Assembly (NCBI GenBank): GCA_028564675.1 | Contig: JAOVVO010000082.1 | Location: 62,001 to 126,000 of the forward strand | Origin: Onchocerca lupi | Lineage: Eukaryota; Nematoda; Chromadorea; Rhabditida; Onchocercidae | Direction of reading: 5' to 3' | DNA length: 64,000 nucleotides | Part shown: positions 40,601-53,084 of the stretch, piece by piece | Layout of the letters: the number at the start of each line of letters is the position of its first letter | Position numbering within the stretch: position 1 is the stretch's first letter | The notes under the pieces: generated by a model | Seen by the model: the letters and a program-made list of their open reading frames with translations, nothing else | Told to the model about the DNA's origin: nothing | Database searches by the model: none | Position numbers and translations under genes: made by a program

Positions 40601-41712
40601 TTTTAAATTATTATTTTCAAATTAGATTCCTCAAAAAATTAATCATCCCATTATATACTGATTACAAAATTAAATCATTTGATTTAATATTGTAATTACA
40701 GATCACATTTATCAACTGAATCGTATGTATCAATCCCAATGAATGATTCATGTGAATTAGATGATTATTTGAAAAAACAAAAAGAATTACAAAATTCCGC
40801 TCTAAAACGTTTATTGATTGATTTTCGAATTTCAAAAAAATCAGTAAAAATGTTTCATTACGTATCACAGGTGATTTGAATTATTGCTTTTTCAATTGAT
40901 ATTCATTTTTTCAGTTCTTTTTGATAAGAAAGTTTATTGATTGCAGAAATAGTTTATCTTTTTATCATTGTTAGCATAATTGATTGATTGATGGAAATTT
41001 TCAAACAAAATAAACAAAATTAATTTAGTTAATTTTAGGTTTTTTTTTTTTTCTTTTTCTTAGATATATGATAATGAAATTTGCTATAGAAAAAAAAGCA
41101 ATGTGAAACCTTTGACCTTTAAAATTTTCAGTATAGAGAGAAAGCATATCGGGTGATTTTCCTGTTTTTTTTTTTTTCTTCACTTGTATTTAAATTTAAT
41201 CAGAAATGAATTTTTAAATTTGGCAATTTTTTAGATTTCTAAAAAATTCGTAATTAAAGATTTTTTATTTCCCATAAATTCTTGTTATTTTTAAGGAAAC
41301 AACTATTATAATACATTGTTACTTGATAGTTTTCATAAATTTTATATTTAATTAATGATATTTAAGATTGAATTAATTTTGCCGCGAAAATTCCATAATG
41401 TTAAATGAACTAAACATTCATTTCAATTAATCCATTTTTTTTTTTTTTTTTTTTTGATTATGCTCAAAATTTGTAGAATTTTTTTGCGGATTTTGAAAAT
41501 TTTAAGATATAATTGAGAAAAAAAAATTCATCTAACATATTGATTATCTTATCTCATGATAAAATAATGATATCATTTTTCAGTTAATCTTTTTGATAGC
41601 ATTCACATTATTTGGTTTGTTCTTTTTTCTACTATATCCAAATATGCATGTGAAAATGGAAGATGCAGAATGTGATCGTACAAAATCAGAATGGTTCGCC
41701 CGAATTATTTAA
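35721..41712 (+). CDS. Cys-loop ligand-gated ion channel subunit (GABA-A/glycine-receptor superfamily, lgc-type)
   Basis: Thirteen exons: 35721-35774, 36036-36181, 37060-37136, 37352-37416, 37689-37885, 38385-38503, 38759-38896, 39148-39287, 39578-39677, 39867-39948, 40207-40401, 40702-40870, 41584-41712. All phases agree, giving 536 residues. Exon 1 encodes a signal peptide. The extracellular domain carries the Cys-loop C199-C213 (13 residues between). M1 is about 282-305, M2 313-333, M3 338-362 and M4 495-513; M3 and M4 are separated by a Ser/Asn-rich cytoplasmic loop. Subunits form pentameric plasma-membrane channels. M2 is unusual: it begins EFQDMVSIILAITFLIF instead of the PAR-VxLGxTTVLTM of anion channels. 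The ligand is unknown. Exon 1 is the least certain; the rest is strong. Confidence 0.92.
38117..38292 (+). repeat. Tandem duplication of ~85 bp in a channel-gene intron
   Basis: TAAGATTTCATCTTTCCCTT followed by TAACGATGAAATTATTTAA appears twice, the copies starting near 38121 and 38206. Both sit in the intron between exons 5 and 6. Confidence 0.85.
39288..39577 (+). other. GC-AG intron immediately before M2 of the channel
   Basis: The exon ends ESQTEFQ with sequence CAG|GCAAAC, and the next exon starts TTTTTTAG|GATATGGTT (DMV). No GT lies at a position that would keep the frame, and the following codons run into a stop within ten codons. It is the only GC donor among 47 reconstructed introns. 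Confidence 0.8.
40131..40244 (+). other. Duplicated 3' splice site before channel exon 11
   Basis: A 56-base unit containing ATACTTCATTTATCAG and TAAATTATCATCGAATAAT occurs twice in tandem. The upstream acceptor (AG at 40149-40150) would read into TGA where the downstream copy has CGA. Only the downstream acceptor (exon start 40207) gives an open frame. Confidence 0.75.
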
Positions 41713-41838
41713 TTATTTGATAATTTTATTTGTATATAATTTTAGATTTCTATGTGAAATTTATCGATTTTGTAGATGAATTTATTGATTTTTATTGATT
41801 GATAGAAAATGATTTGTAAAGTAAAATCATTCCATTCG

Positions 41839-41877
<39 letters not shown>

Positions 41878-43320
41878 TGATGGAAAATTTCTTCATGAAA
41901 TTTAAACAAATTTTCAGTAAAAAATTGAAATGAAAAATTAATTTTTCTCTCTCTCTCTCTCTTTTTTTTTTTTTTTTTGTTCTGAATTAAAAATGTCAAA
42001 ATGTATAATGTCCTGTTCATCAGTTTCAACTATTCTCAATCATTTTCAATTTCTTAATTTTTTTAATCGTCTCTCATTTTTACAAATGAAATAAAGTTTT
42101 TTCTTCTTCTTTTTTTGAAAAACTTTTATTTTGGGAGGGAAAAAAATTACTTACAAATTAATTCAGATGTTATCCAATATTTTCAAATATTTTATACTTT
42201 CTTTGAATTTTTTGTTTTTTTTTTTTTTTTTTTTTGAATTTTCTCAAAGATTTTTGAAATTTTCGACTTTAAAAGTTACTGACTTTTTTTCATTTTAGAT
42301 TTTAAAATTTGAAAATTTCAAATTTTTATAATTTATGACTTAAAAAAATTCCATATTATTTAGCCAAAATTATGGATTGAATTTATGCATTATATGAGAA
42401 ATTTTAAAATCTCAATATGAAAATTGACAAAAAAAAAAAAAAGAAGCTACTTATCGGTTACAGATTTAATTCTTTTCTTTTTTTTAATCACAAAAATTAA
42501 CTCAAATTAAAATAAAAAAATTCATAATTTTAAAAAACCTAATTGCGCTATATTTTTTGTCGCTGTCATTTTAAAAATGTATGATTTTTAACATTTTTTC
42601 TTTTTTTTTTCTTTTTTTTTTGCTTGAATTTTCAACTGCTCATAATTTTTTTTTTATTTCAAAGATAAAAAAAAAGTAACGATGTTCACATTTTTTTTCG
42701 TAAAACATCCATCATTTCTCTTCATTTGTTTCAGTGATTATCAGTTCTAATTATCAATGATTGTTTCAATGATTTTTCATTTTTCCAAAAGTATAAATAT
42801 TAAATGATGTTTTTTTTATAAGAATTGCTACATTTACAAATTAGAAAATGCTACATTCAAGTTTTCTTCAACTTATATTTATGAAAAAAAAAAAAAAAAA
42901 AAACTTAAATATTTGAAACAAAGTATAGACAGGCAAGTAATAATTGGAAAAACGAATTTTCCAAATTGATTTATTTGTCGTTTAATTTTACTTTTTTCTT
43001 TTTCTTTTTTTTTTTTTTCAAAACTATTAAATACATTTAATAAATGAGTCTACTGTCATATTGTTAAGTAAATATGCGCATGAAATGTGCATGATTTCAA
43101 AAACGACAAAATTTATCAAAAATTGTCAATTTTCAACAATTGTTCTATCTAACAGATCAATGATATTCTCGATAACCAGTTTATTCCATTTCATTAAACA
43201 ATTTTTTATGTGAATTTTAGTTCGTTTCGTTTCTTTTTTTTTTTTTTTTTTTTTTTTGAATAAATTCATCCATTTCTTTGATTTTATTAACAAAAATAAT
43301 GTTTACTTCCATGAAGATTA

Positions 43321-43401
43321 TCAATCCTGCTTCATACTTATCAACTACGCTTATCACCAATCAATCTTGCTTCATACTTATCAACTACGCTTATCACCAA
43401 T
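43321..43401. repeat. Two tandem copies of a 40 bp unit
   Basis: TCAATCCTGCTTCATACTTA and TCAACTACGCTTATCACCAA repeat at 43361 with a single base difference. Confidence 0.95.
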
Positions 43402-44159
43402 TTGGTATCATCTGGATATTTATCGGTGCACAGAATCCCGTCCGACAATATAGTTTACTAAAAATTTAATGATTTCCAATTTTTAGATTGCTTATAAATC
43501 GACATGCTTTACAGCTTGCCCTGTTTTTTTTTTTTTCTCAACTAATTAACTATCAAAATTATCAACAAATGCTTCTTTCATTTTTTGTCCGAAAGTAAAA
43601 CCTATTTCTCAATTAATAAATTGATAATTTAATTGACAATTAAAATTATCAGAAAATTTTGAGAATTTATGAATAAATAAAAAAAAAGAGCAAAAACTGT
43701 TCGCTTTCAATGTGTCGCACTTATCTTATCAAATTATTCGATACTTTCAGCATAAATTTCATTAAAATCTAAAATACGGATTGATCGAAAATTTAAAATT
43801 TGAACAGACAAAAAGTTTAAAATGCAAACATGTTTAAAATGAAAACTTTGTGATTAAAATAAAGTTTGAAATGAAAATTTGACGAAAGAGAGAGAGAGAG
43901 AGAAAAAATAAGTGATATGCGTCATATTCATAAATATAAGCGTAAATGACGCATTACGTGACTTACAGGGACGTTTTTCTCGATTTCCTTAACTTTACGA
44001 AAAGATATTCGCACAGTTTGGAAGTCATTTCTTCTTTATCACTGATTAAAAAAAATGAAATGTCTAGACAGAAATGCACTGTCCACTTTTATGCATATGC
44101 AAACAGATACAGTAAGTTTCCATCAGTGATCGATGATAAGTGATTGAATTTATCACGGA

Positions 44160-44435
44160 AAATTTGACGGATACTATGAAAGATCGCAAAATAGAATCGA
44201 TACGTCTTGAATTTAAAGATCGCAAATAAAATCGATGGTTCTTGAATTTGACGGAAGCCATGAAAGATCGCAAATTAGAATCGATACGTCTTGAATTTAA
44301 TGCATGCTATGAAAGATCGCAAATAAAATCGATGGTTCTTGAATTTGACGGAAACCATGAAAGATCGCAAATAGAATCGATACACCTTGAATTTGACGAG
44401 ATTCTATGAAAAGTCGGGAATGAAATCGATAAACC
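44160..44435. repeat. Alternating higher-order ~48 bp tandem repeat (five to six units)
   Basis: Each unit reads GAATTTGACGGAARCCATG and then AAAGATCGCAAATARAATCG. Units begin near 44160, 44209, 44244, 44292, 44341 and 44388. Ends alternate between ATACGTCTT-type and ATGGTTCTT-type, so the array is built of ~97 bp dimers. The second unit has lost 13 bases and the last is degenerate. Confidence 0.85.
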
Positions 44436-46222
44436 CAATTTTATTATCCAAATATGAGGAAAAAGAAATTCAAAAAACAAAGTTCTCTTATCGGCTTATT
44501 TTATCCTTACTTGACTGTTTCAGATGTAATCTATAATTAGATTTTTCTCCCCAATGCACTTTGACCTCGATAGATTTCATTCTTTTTTTTTCAAACATCA
44601 CTTTCTTTTGTTATTTTATTTCACCAATGTTTCGGATAAAAACAAAACAAAAAAAAAAAAAAAAACAAAGCAAGTAAAGATGAATTGACGTAAAAAAATT
44701 TAATACGTAAAGAATATGTTTGTTTCAGCAGAAATTAATTTCATAATATGCAAATTCAATTTCGTAATATCCAATTCAATTTCATTGTATCAAATTCATT
44801 TCTTAAACAATTTCTAATATTAGCGCTTAGGAATTCCCTGTTTAGTCCATTTTTCTGATTTAGGATTAAAAAATTACTCTTATCATTGATAATTACCCAA
44901 TATTCTCTTATCACTTCTTGCCATCTTTTGTATCCATAAAATTTCTCCACTTATTTTTAATCATTATTATAGCAATATTGCATAACTTGTGCCAAATTTC
45001 TTTCTCCAGGCCATAATCTCTGTCCTTTATCATGGACAAAATTACAACTGCTAATATTAAGATTCAACCTTATCACTATTATAACATTAATAGCTATCTT
45101 GTAATCAAAACTTCTTTCAGATATTCTTTTTATGATAACTTCTGCTCTTTCGACTCTTATTTTATTTCTTATCATTTTTGTTTTTTTTTTTTCTACTCCT
45201 TTCTTATGAACGGAATTATCATGTCTTTGTCGTTGTTAGTTTCTGTCGAATCCTATTATCACTAAACTCTTCATTCTTATCATTTTAATTTAATATTTTA
45301 ATTGTTATAATTATCATTTTATTCCTTTCTTTCAATAGCATATGTTAAATTGATAAATTCTTTTAAACGACAATTAATTTGACTATATCTGCTGATTTTC
45401 TCTTAAAATAATTGATACTTTTGTTGAAATGAATATGATTCATTGACTGATTGTTTGATGTTATCATTTAGAGAAACAAATTTCACATTCTTCAACTTGA
45501 AAAAATATGATAAGTCGTTTGCTCCCTTAATTCTCCTCCCATTCTTCTCCTATTTTAATTTTAATTTACTGTTAATGCAAATCATTTCACTAATTTGGCA
45601 ATCTCAAAATTCTCGACATCATCGAGATGCTCTTGAAATCATCGAAATGTTGATCTCGATATCATCAAAAACCCTTCCTATCGATATCATTCAAATATAC
45701 TAATATTCATTAACATTCGACAGTATAAATACAACAATTTGATAATTTTCTATATCGTATTTTGATGCAATTTTTAATTAGGAATCGAAATTTTTAAAAA
45801 ATTATCTTCAAGTTCAATTGTTATCTTTTTCAGTCTGAAATTTTATTATATTGAAATCCGAACATAATATTCCAAAAATTTGAATCAATCTAAATTGTTT
45901 GAATAAATTTTATTCATTCATATAAAATGAATCATTCTATTTCGTTTGTATTTTCTTTCTTAGTACCATTTTGTTTGATTTTCTAAACAAATTTCTCAAA
46001 AAATAAAAATAAACTTGAGCATTATTTTCATTTATTTTCTCAATATTTCCTCATTGTAACATTCATTTCTCTCATTTCTTTTTCTCATCAATCATTTATT
46101 ATATGTGATAGTTTAATTCAATTTTTTCTGCTTTTAAATTTGGAAGAAAAAAGAAGAGAAAAAATTCGAAATTCAAAATAATTATTATCAATTCTTGAGG
46201 ATTTGTGAATGCACCAATAAAT

Positions 46223-49200
46223 ATGGTATCCATTCAAGAAACAAATGAACTTCTTGAATCAATAGATTTACCAAATCTTGATTGCAATTGTACTCTATTA
46301 TCACTATCAGATCAACTACCAGCATGTCTTTTTATTAAACGTAAGTTAATTTCTCTCCATATATCTTTTCTGAAATGAATAAATTTTTCCTGTTAAATTT
46401 CAAAAAATTTATTGAAATATCTTTTTTTTTTTTTTTTTAAAAGAAGTTATTCAAAAAGAAACTTTTCGAATAAATTCAACCAAAAAAATAATTTAATAGC
46501 AATTAATTAGCATTAAGAAACTCGTCCTTTTCGTTGTTTCACATTTATTATCACATTTAGTTTGTGTGATAAATTATCCCGAAAAAGTATTGACCGGTAA
46601 TTTTGGTATTTCTCAGCTGTGAATAATCTTGATGAAAAGTTCTACTTATGTGTATCGGTGTTTTTGTATATATGTAATAAATGATAGGAGCTTATCAGTT
46701 ACAGTATATATAGTACTGTACAGTTGATAAGCTCTTATCATTTGTTCAAATCATATCATGATAACATGAAAGAGATAGATGATTGAGTATTAAGGATCTA
46801 ATAAATATAAAAAAGTACAATAACAAATGAATAATGATGATTATCGAAGGAGAAAGCAGATGATAAGACGTTTAGGTGAAATTTTTTAAAACGAATGAAA
46901 AATGTGACAAAAGATCGACAATCATGTAATTCACGTAAAATTTGATAAATACAAATGAAAAATGTTTGTTATCAAGAAATGTTTGCTCATTTGTTGATAA
47001 TTATCAAATGTTTGTTTAGATAAATAAATATTTGTTTAGATATTTGATCTTATCTGATAATATATCTAAATATTCTTGATAAAGTATAAAAATAGTACTA
47101 GTATAAATGTTATCTAAATATTCTAGTAATTCGCGTAGAAACGAATAATTATTAACAAAAATTTGTGTAATTTTTTAGGGTAATCCTAATATCTAAAATT
47201 ATCCAAATAATTTATATATTATATTTTAATTTTATCTTTTTGCATGCAAAAATTAATAATTTCAAAAAATTAAACTAATTAAGATTTAAGTTATAATATG
47301 ATTATTTAATTATTCATTTCTTTTTTCATATTCCAGATTTACATGGTACTCAATTCGTTTTACTATTACTTGCAACAATTTTTACTGCATTTGTATTGCT
47401 ATTAGGAATTGTTCATTGGTTTCATGTATGGTTGTATGTTACGGATGAAAAACGACGAAACAAACTTTATTTTTTAGTATGCTTATTACCGGTAAATTAT
47501 TTCCAATTAATTTTTACTTATAAAACGATATGATATTTTCATGATTCGCTAAACAAAAATTTAATATTTTATTTGTTTTAATTTTTCAAGTTTCATTTTA
47601 AAATTCATCTAATAAATAAAAAAAAATTAGAAAAGAAAAGAGAGTAATACTGTAATTTCGAATTTTTTCATACGAATGGGTGACATGATAGATGCAGTTT
47701 CTGTCTTACCTTTTTCAACTTTTTTTTTTTTTTTTTAAAAAAATACTTGAAATGACTAATCGTTTTGTTTTGATATTTGTGTAAATTGGCTCTTTCAAGA
47801 TATTTCTTGACAAAGTTTTACGAATAAAATTTGTGAATTTGCAAAAAAAATAAATTCATTTAATTTTAATGAATAGTTTGAATTGCGTTTTAAAATATTA
47901 TGATTATTTTAATTACAGTTAATTTGTTGGATTTTATTTTCAAAATTTTTTAAAAATACTATTTTTTCCGAGTATAATTTCAAAAAAAAAAAAAAATTTT
48001 CAATTTGAAAAATTTTTAAAATTTATAATTTATAAAATGATACTAGTATTATTTAAATTTTTCATTATTATATTAAAATAATTGCTTAACATTTTAAAGA
48101 TATCAATACTATGCTCCTATATTGGTATGATATCACCACGTTCATCAAGAATTTTCTCTTCACTTGGTCTTCTCTATTTTCTGATATGCCTATTCGTATT
48201 GGTTTTATTGATAAAACATTTATTTGGTAGTCGTAAAGAATTCGTAAATGCACTTCAATCTGATAAGATAGTAATTAATTTTCAAAATCCACCACTTTGT
48301 TGTTGCTGTCCATGTTTACCAAAAGCAAAAAGTATTGTGTAAGTTTATTATTAAAATTTTCGTTTTCTTTTTTTTTTCTTTGAAATTTTAAAAACAAAAA
48401 TATAATTTCAAAATGTAAATTTCTCAGAGAAAAAAAAAAAAAGAATTTTTCACATTTATAGGCAAAATTTACGGCGATTAGAATGGTTAGTTTTACAAGG
48501 TCCAATTATTCGTGCAATCGTCGTTGCATTTAATATGTTTGTAACCGCAGAATATCGTGAAACTGCGCACAAGTATTCAGATTTTCCTTTTTTTTTTTTT
48601 TTTTTTTATTATTTAAAATTTACAAAAGTCAAATTTCTTTTTTATTTACAAAAACAAAGACAAATTTTTTTAATTATTGCTCTGATATAAATTATATAAC
48701 TAATCGACATGTCATTTATATTAGTTTCATAATTTGAAATGAAATAATTATTATCGTATATTTGCAAAAAACACTATTTTGTTTTGCTATTTACAAAATT
48801 TGCAAGGATCAAATTTTCTTTGTTACTTACAAAATACAAAAATAAGTTCTAAGCTCTAATTACCGTACTCATCTAAATCACATAGTCACTAATATTATCA
48901 TCTATATTAATTTCATAATGAAATAATCATTATTAAATCTTCAAAAAAAGCGCTGATACATTATTTCCTTATGCGCCAACACTTCATAGAATATTATTTC
49001 ATTTATTTCAACAATGACTATCTCGTTTAATTAATTAAAATCGACAATCGGTTTTTTTCTTTCAGGTATATAGAACTTGGGGAATTAATTACTTTAGCTT
49101 CATTGCTATTGGCTATTTTTGGTGTTCATACACTTGCTCGTCTAACTTCCGTAAATATTTCAGTACATAAAAAATTTGAATTTGGAAAATTTCTTTTTTT

Positions 49201-50434
49201 TTTTATTTTAAAAAGAAGTTTTTGGAGTTGGTGCAAAAAAAAAATCAAAAAAAGAAAATTTTTAAGAGCAAACTTAGTCAGTATGGATTTATGACAATAT
49301 TTCGAATTGTTGATCTTGCACTTCTATTTTTTGCTGCTCAACAACCAATAATATTTGATATTATTTTGGTAAAACTTAATGTTTTCGATTGTGGTCCACT
49401 ACTATCAGCGCATGATAATGCTCGATGTGAGTTTTTTTTTTTTGAATTTATAATCATTTCATTCTTTACAATGTTAGCATATTCAGTACTAAAAGATGAA
49501 GAAAAATTACAAATTATAAAAACAATAAAATATATTTTAATATTAGTTGGACATTCATACTTCACGTGGCAATCTAGCTAATCTATATAAATAAAAATGT
49601 GCACTTATCTTTGTCCGTCATAAGTGTGACAAATAAGAAAAAGTAGGCATATCTATATAAAAACACGCACCTACTCGAATGTGACGTTGTTTCAAACACC
49701 ACAACGAATATTCACATTTTTATTTATATAAATTATTTGTCGAATACTATCTATCAGTGAATCAATGATTGGTTGACCTCACTTTGCTTATCTGTCAATC
49801 GGGGTGTTTTGGCGGGAAACATATTTATTCTTCCAGATTTTTGGCGGGAAACATGTTTTCTTTACAGACAGTTTAAAAAAGAGTAGGTATATCTATATAG
49901 AAGCAATCGCCTATTCAATTGTGGCAAAATTTCAAAGCAATCGGTGAAGAACTTGGAGCATTGTTAAAAATCAAACGAACATTTATATTTTAATTCATAC
50001 GGATTACAAAAAATTTTTTAAAGGCTATCAAAGCCCAAAACATTCAAAAACGAGGACATTTCAGCATATAAAGGTCCATTTCTTTTTTAAAAAAATGGGA
50101 CAGAATGATGAAAAAATAAATAAATAATTAAGTTTTTTTTACCAGTTAACTCCATCTTAATAACTGTTCGATTTAACAACTCAAATTTTGATAATGTTTT
50201 TTCAATTGCATTTCAGTTATGTGTAATTTTGTACTTACCGTGGAAATGTTACTGTTTTCATTATTCGTGACATTTATGGTTACACCTTCACGAAGTGCTC
50301 TGTTCAATTTTCATGGATCGAAAGTAAAAAATGGCAGCGAAAAAAATAATCTGCAAGTCACAGCGAATCAAGAAAATTTGAGCAAGAGTGAAAATGGCAC
50401 TAATGATTCATCACTATACTATCTTAGTGATTGA
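46223..50434 (+). CDS. Organic solute transporter alpha-like membrane protein (SLC51A/TMEM184 superfamily)
   Basis: Seven exons, 46223-46340, 47337-47491, 48100-48338, 48462-48572, 49066-49150, 49282-49426 and 50217-50434, join in phase to 356 residues, close to OST-alpha length. About seven hydrophobic segments are seen, the first near 45-66 and the last in exon 7. The diagnostic cysteine cluster CCCCPC at 158-163 precedes LPK, as in OST-alpha; in the family it is a palmitoylation-type motif. SYIGMISPRSS and LRRLEWLVLQGPIIR are also family-like. OST-alpha works with a partner subunit to move steroids and bile-acid-like solutes, and several nematode paralogues are neuronal or ciliary. Exon 3 uses a TTAAAG acceptor. 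The last intron carries a transposon remnant. The C-terminal tail is polar and Ser/Asn-rich. Confidence 0.88.
46677..46745 (+). repeat. Near-perfect 65 bp palindrome in transporter intron 1
   Basis: The outer arms AAATGATAGGAGCTTATCA and TGATAAGCTCTTATCATTT pair with a single wobble. The inner arms TACAGTA and TACTGTA continue the stem after a 2/4-base bulge, leaving a 7-base loop. The length and bulge would suit a pre-miRNA or a small foldback element. Confidence 0.8.
49581..50110 (+). mobile_element. Helitron-like non-autonomous element in the last transporter intron
   Basis: It begins TCTATATAAATAAAAATGTG after an A, which is the usual Helitron 5' terminus and A|T target context. Inside are CTTTGTCCGTCATAAGTGTG, repeats of GTAGGYATATCTATATARAA, two copies of TTTGGCGGGAAACAT and GCAATCGGTGAAGAACTTGG. 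I could not place a CTRR 3' end with its hairpin. It is homologous, in opposite orientation, to units at 34.1-35.6 kb. Confidence 0.6.
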
Positions 50435-52362
50435 CTTATATTTAATATTATAAAATGCAGAAGATTTTTGGAGAACTGATAAGTGAAAAATGGTCAGAAG
50501 TGATAACAGTATATGACAATTTCATTAGAAATACTACTGCATTTTAAATTTTAAAAGTTCCTCTCTCGAACTTTGATATATGAATTTTATCAAAAATGAT
50601 ATTGCATTTGTAAGGGCCTTCTTCTCGAACTTATCAATAACACTAATGAAATGATGTATTAAATTTACACTTAATCGATATGGGATTTTTTTCTGCCAAA
50701 GATCAGTGTAATATATTTGTCAATAAATTTATTTAGTTAAAAATTTTTAATTTTTTGAAATAGATATATGATTTCAATAACTATATCAATCATTTTGTTT
50801 GACATCTTACGCAAATTTTTCAGATCGGACTAGCTGATTACAAAGTTTATCAATTGGGTATTTCAATAGTGAATTATTCGATATATAAAAACGACGGCTT
50901 ATTACTATTCATATTTTAAAAAAAAAAAAAAAAAAGTGTTTTTTCTGAAATACTTGACTATCCGTTTTTATTAATTGATCATATTGTACTGCATATAAAA
51001 TAATCTAGTTGAAATTTGTTCGAATTTATTTTTAAATATTATTTGCTTTCACTGAATCGAGACAAATCGGGAATATAGCAAGATTAGAACGATAAAAGTC
51101 TGTTCTGAATTGTCTATGATCAACACAAAATGAATCTTTGCGCTAAATATTACGAATCAAACTTGGGTTGATCATAATTTTTATAGTACACGCAAAAATT
51201 TCTCTGATGATATTCTCAACTATCAGCAAAAAGTTCAAGCATTTGAATTCATCTTGAAGCAATTATATTAAGTAAAAACTATTTTACTGATAATAATGAA
51301 TGAAGTTCAAGTTGGTATTAGTAGATATTTAAGAAATAAAATTGGAAATTTATACTATTTGCGCAATATTTTTTCAAATTAAATTATGGTAAAAACAAAT
51401 TGAAAATCAAAATTCATATTGCTAATTAGGATCAGCATCGGTGCTGAAATCAGCAAATTGTTTAAAAAAATGGAATATGGTGAGATTTTTCAAAATTAAA
51501 GCGTTTTAAAATTAAATTGGTGATAAAACTCAAAACATTACAAATTAAATTAATAATAAAATAAAACATACATATTATAAATAAATTTTCATTCCAAAAA
51601 AAGTGAAATATTCTGTTGATTGTGTAAAAAATTAAACAATTTTCAAATGATGATCGATAAAATGTAATCAGTAGTGACATTTATATCGATGGGATGCAAT
51701 TTTTTGATATTTAGGTCAAAGATACAATTAGTAGGGTTAAAATAATCTGGTGATACTTCGAATATACAATATTATTTTGAATTAATTCTTAAATTCATCA
51801 TATAGTAGGCAATTATTATTTCAGCTCTTCCAAATCAGCAATATGTTTTCATAATTTTGAAATTTTTCATTAAATTTAAAAATGATTTGTTGCCAATATG
51901 TTATCTAGCTAATTTTGAATGATAAGATATAGTTAGTCTAAAATTATATTTTAAGATTTCTATGATAATGCAACTATGAGTTTAAAATCATTTTCCGTTT
52001 CTTTTACAATTTTACATAATAAAAATGATAAAATGATACGTAAAATGACAAGTATTTTTTATTTCAAATATAAAATGATAAGTATTTTTTATTTCAAATA
52101 AAAAGAATTATTAGCAAAAATCAATGAATAATCTTAGAAAAAAAAAAAAAAAAAATCAATAATTGCTATGTTTTATAATATATATAGACTGTATAGTGTT
52201 AAAATTTTGCAAAAATAGGCAAATTAGAAAGGAAATGTAAGCAATTTAGAAGGAGGACGGCCTTGAACTTCAAATATATTTATGTATTTGAAGTGCATTT
52301 ATGAATTGCTGAAATATTGTTGAGTTCTCGATAAATATCATTTTATTCAATATCACGAAAGA
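50435..52362. other. Intergenic AT-rich stretch
   Basis: No exon or recognisable repeat family was seen, apart from a short AAAATGATAAGTATTTTTTA duplication near 52040-52100. Confidence 0.5.
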
Positions 52363-53084
52363 ATGTATTCCAACAATACTGCAAATAATTATGATTGCAC
52401 ACCGTAAGTTTCTATTTATTTAATTTATTTATGATTTAATTGAATTAAATTCAAAATTTCAACCTAATTTTTAATTTACAATAATTTCTTTTTTGATAAA
52501 TTAATCTTTGAAATTACAAATAAATTGTGCTTAAATACAATGATATATAAATTGATTGAAGTAATTTAGCAACGAATAATACAAACTTTTCGAAAATTTT
52601 TAAATTTAAGAATACAAAAAAAAAAAGGAGAAAAAAAAAAAAAGAGGGTAAATTAGAAGGAAAAGATTGAAAATTTTAAAGTTTGCTGACCAACGATAAA
52701 GATGAAGAATCTGATGCGAATCATATCGATCCCGTGATTGATAACAAGAGTTGGTTTAGACGAGTATTCGATAGTACGCTATTTCTCGAGAAAAGTTTGT
52801 CCACAATTCGCTCAACTGGTTTATTTCAGGAATCTCGCGATAGTGGTACTTTATTTTATTTTTTTTTTTTTTTTTTTTGTTCATCACTTTTTCATCTTTT
52901 GTTTTAATACATTAATCTTTTTCTTTCACAATAATTCTTTTATCTTTTTAATTCATTTAAATTAGTTTATCCAAATATCAACTAGTAAGGTATTTCAGGT
53001 CAATCAGGTAGTAATTCAGATTGTCAATGCAATAATTCTTGTGGCCAACAATATGGAGCCAATGGTGGTTATACTTGCAGTTAG
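52363..53084 (+). CDS. Possible small three-exon gene of unknown function (96 aa)
   Basis: Exons 52363-52403, 52682-52845 and 52999-53084 join in phase and end in TAG. I chose this start because it is the first ATG in frame and is followed after 41 bases by a perfect GTAAGT donor. The central exon is clearly codon-like and acidic, then amphipathic (NDKDEESDANHID, SWFRRVFDSTLFLEKSLS). The C-terminus is Cys/Asn/Gly-rich (DCQCNNSCGQQYGANGGYTC). There is no signal peptide or membrane span. Acceptors are TTTTAAAG and TATTTCAG. I recognise no family; it may be a nematode-restricted protein. The consistent phases and three consensus donors and acceptors favour a gene over chance. Confidence 0.5.

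Larger units (their letters stand above)
41713..46222. other. Intergenic region between the channel and the transporter
   Basis: It contains the channel 3' UTR (AATAAA near 42092), a 35-base T run at 41840-41874, a TC microsatellite near 41946-41961 and the repeats listed separately. No exon chain with protein similarity was found. Confidence 0.5.

Noticed and set aside
43256..43469. Two overlapping small frames repeating a Tyr/Leu-rich motif
   Set aside because: They arise from the 40 bp tandem duplication, not from a protein repeat.
49222..49581. 119-codon read-through frame over transporter exon 6
   Set aside because: Its first part is intron with a T run and its last part runs past the GTGAG donor into the intron; only 49282-49426 fits the transporter.
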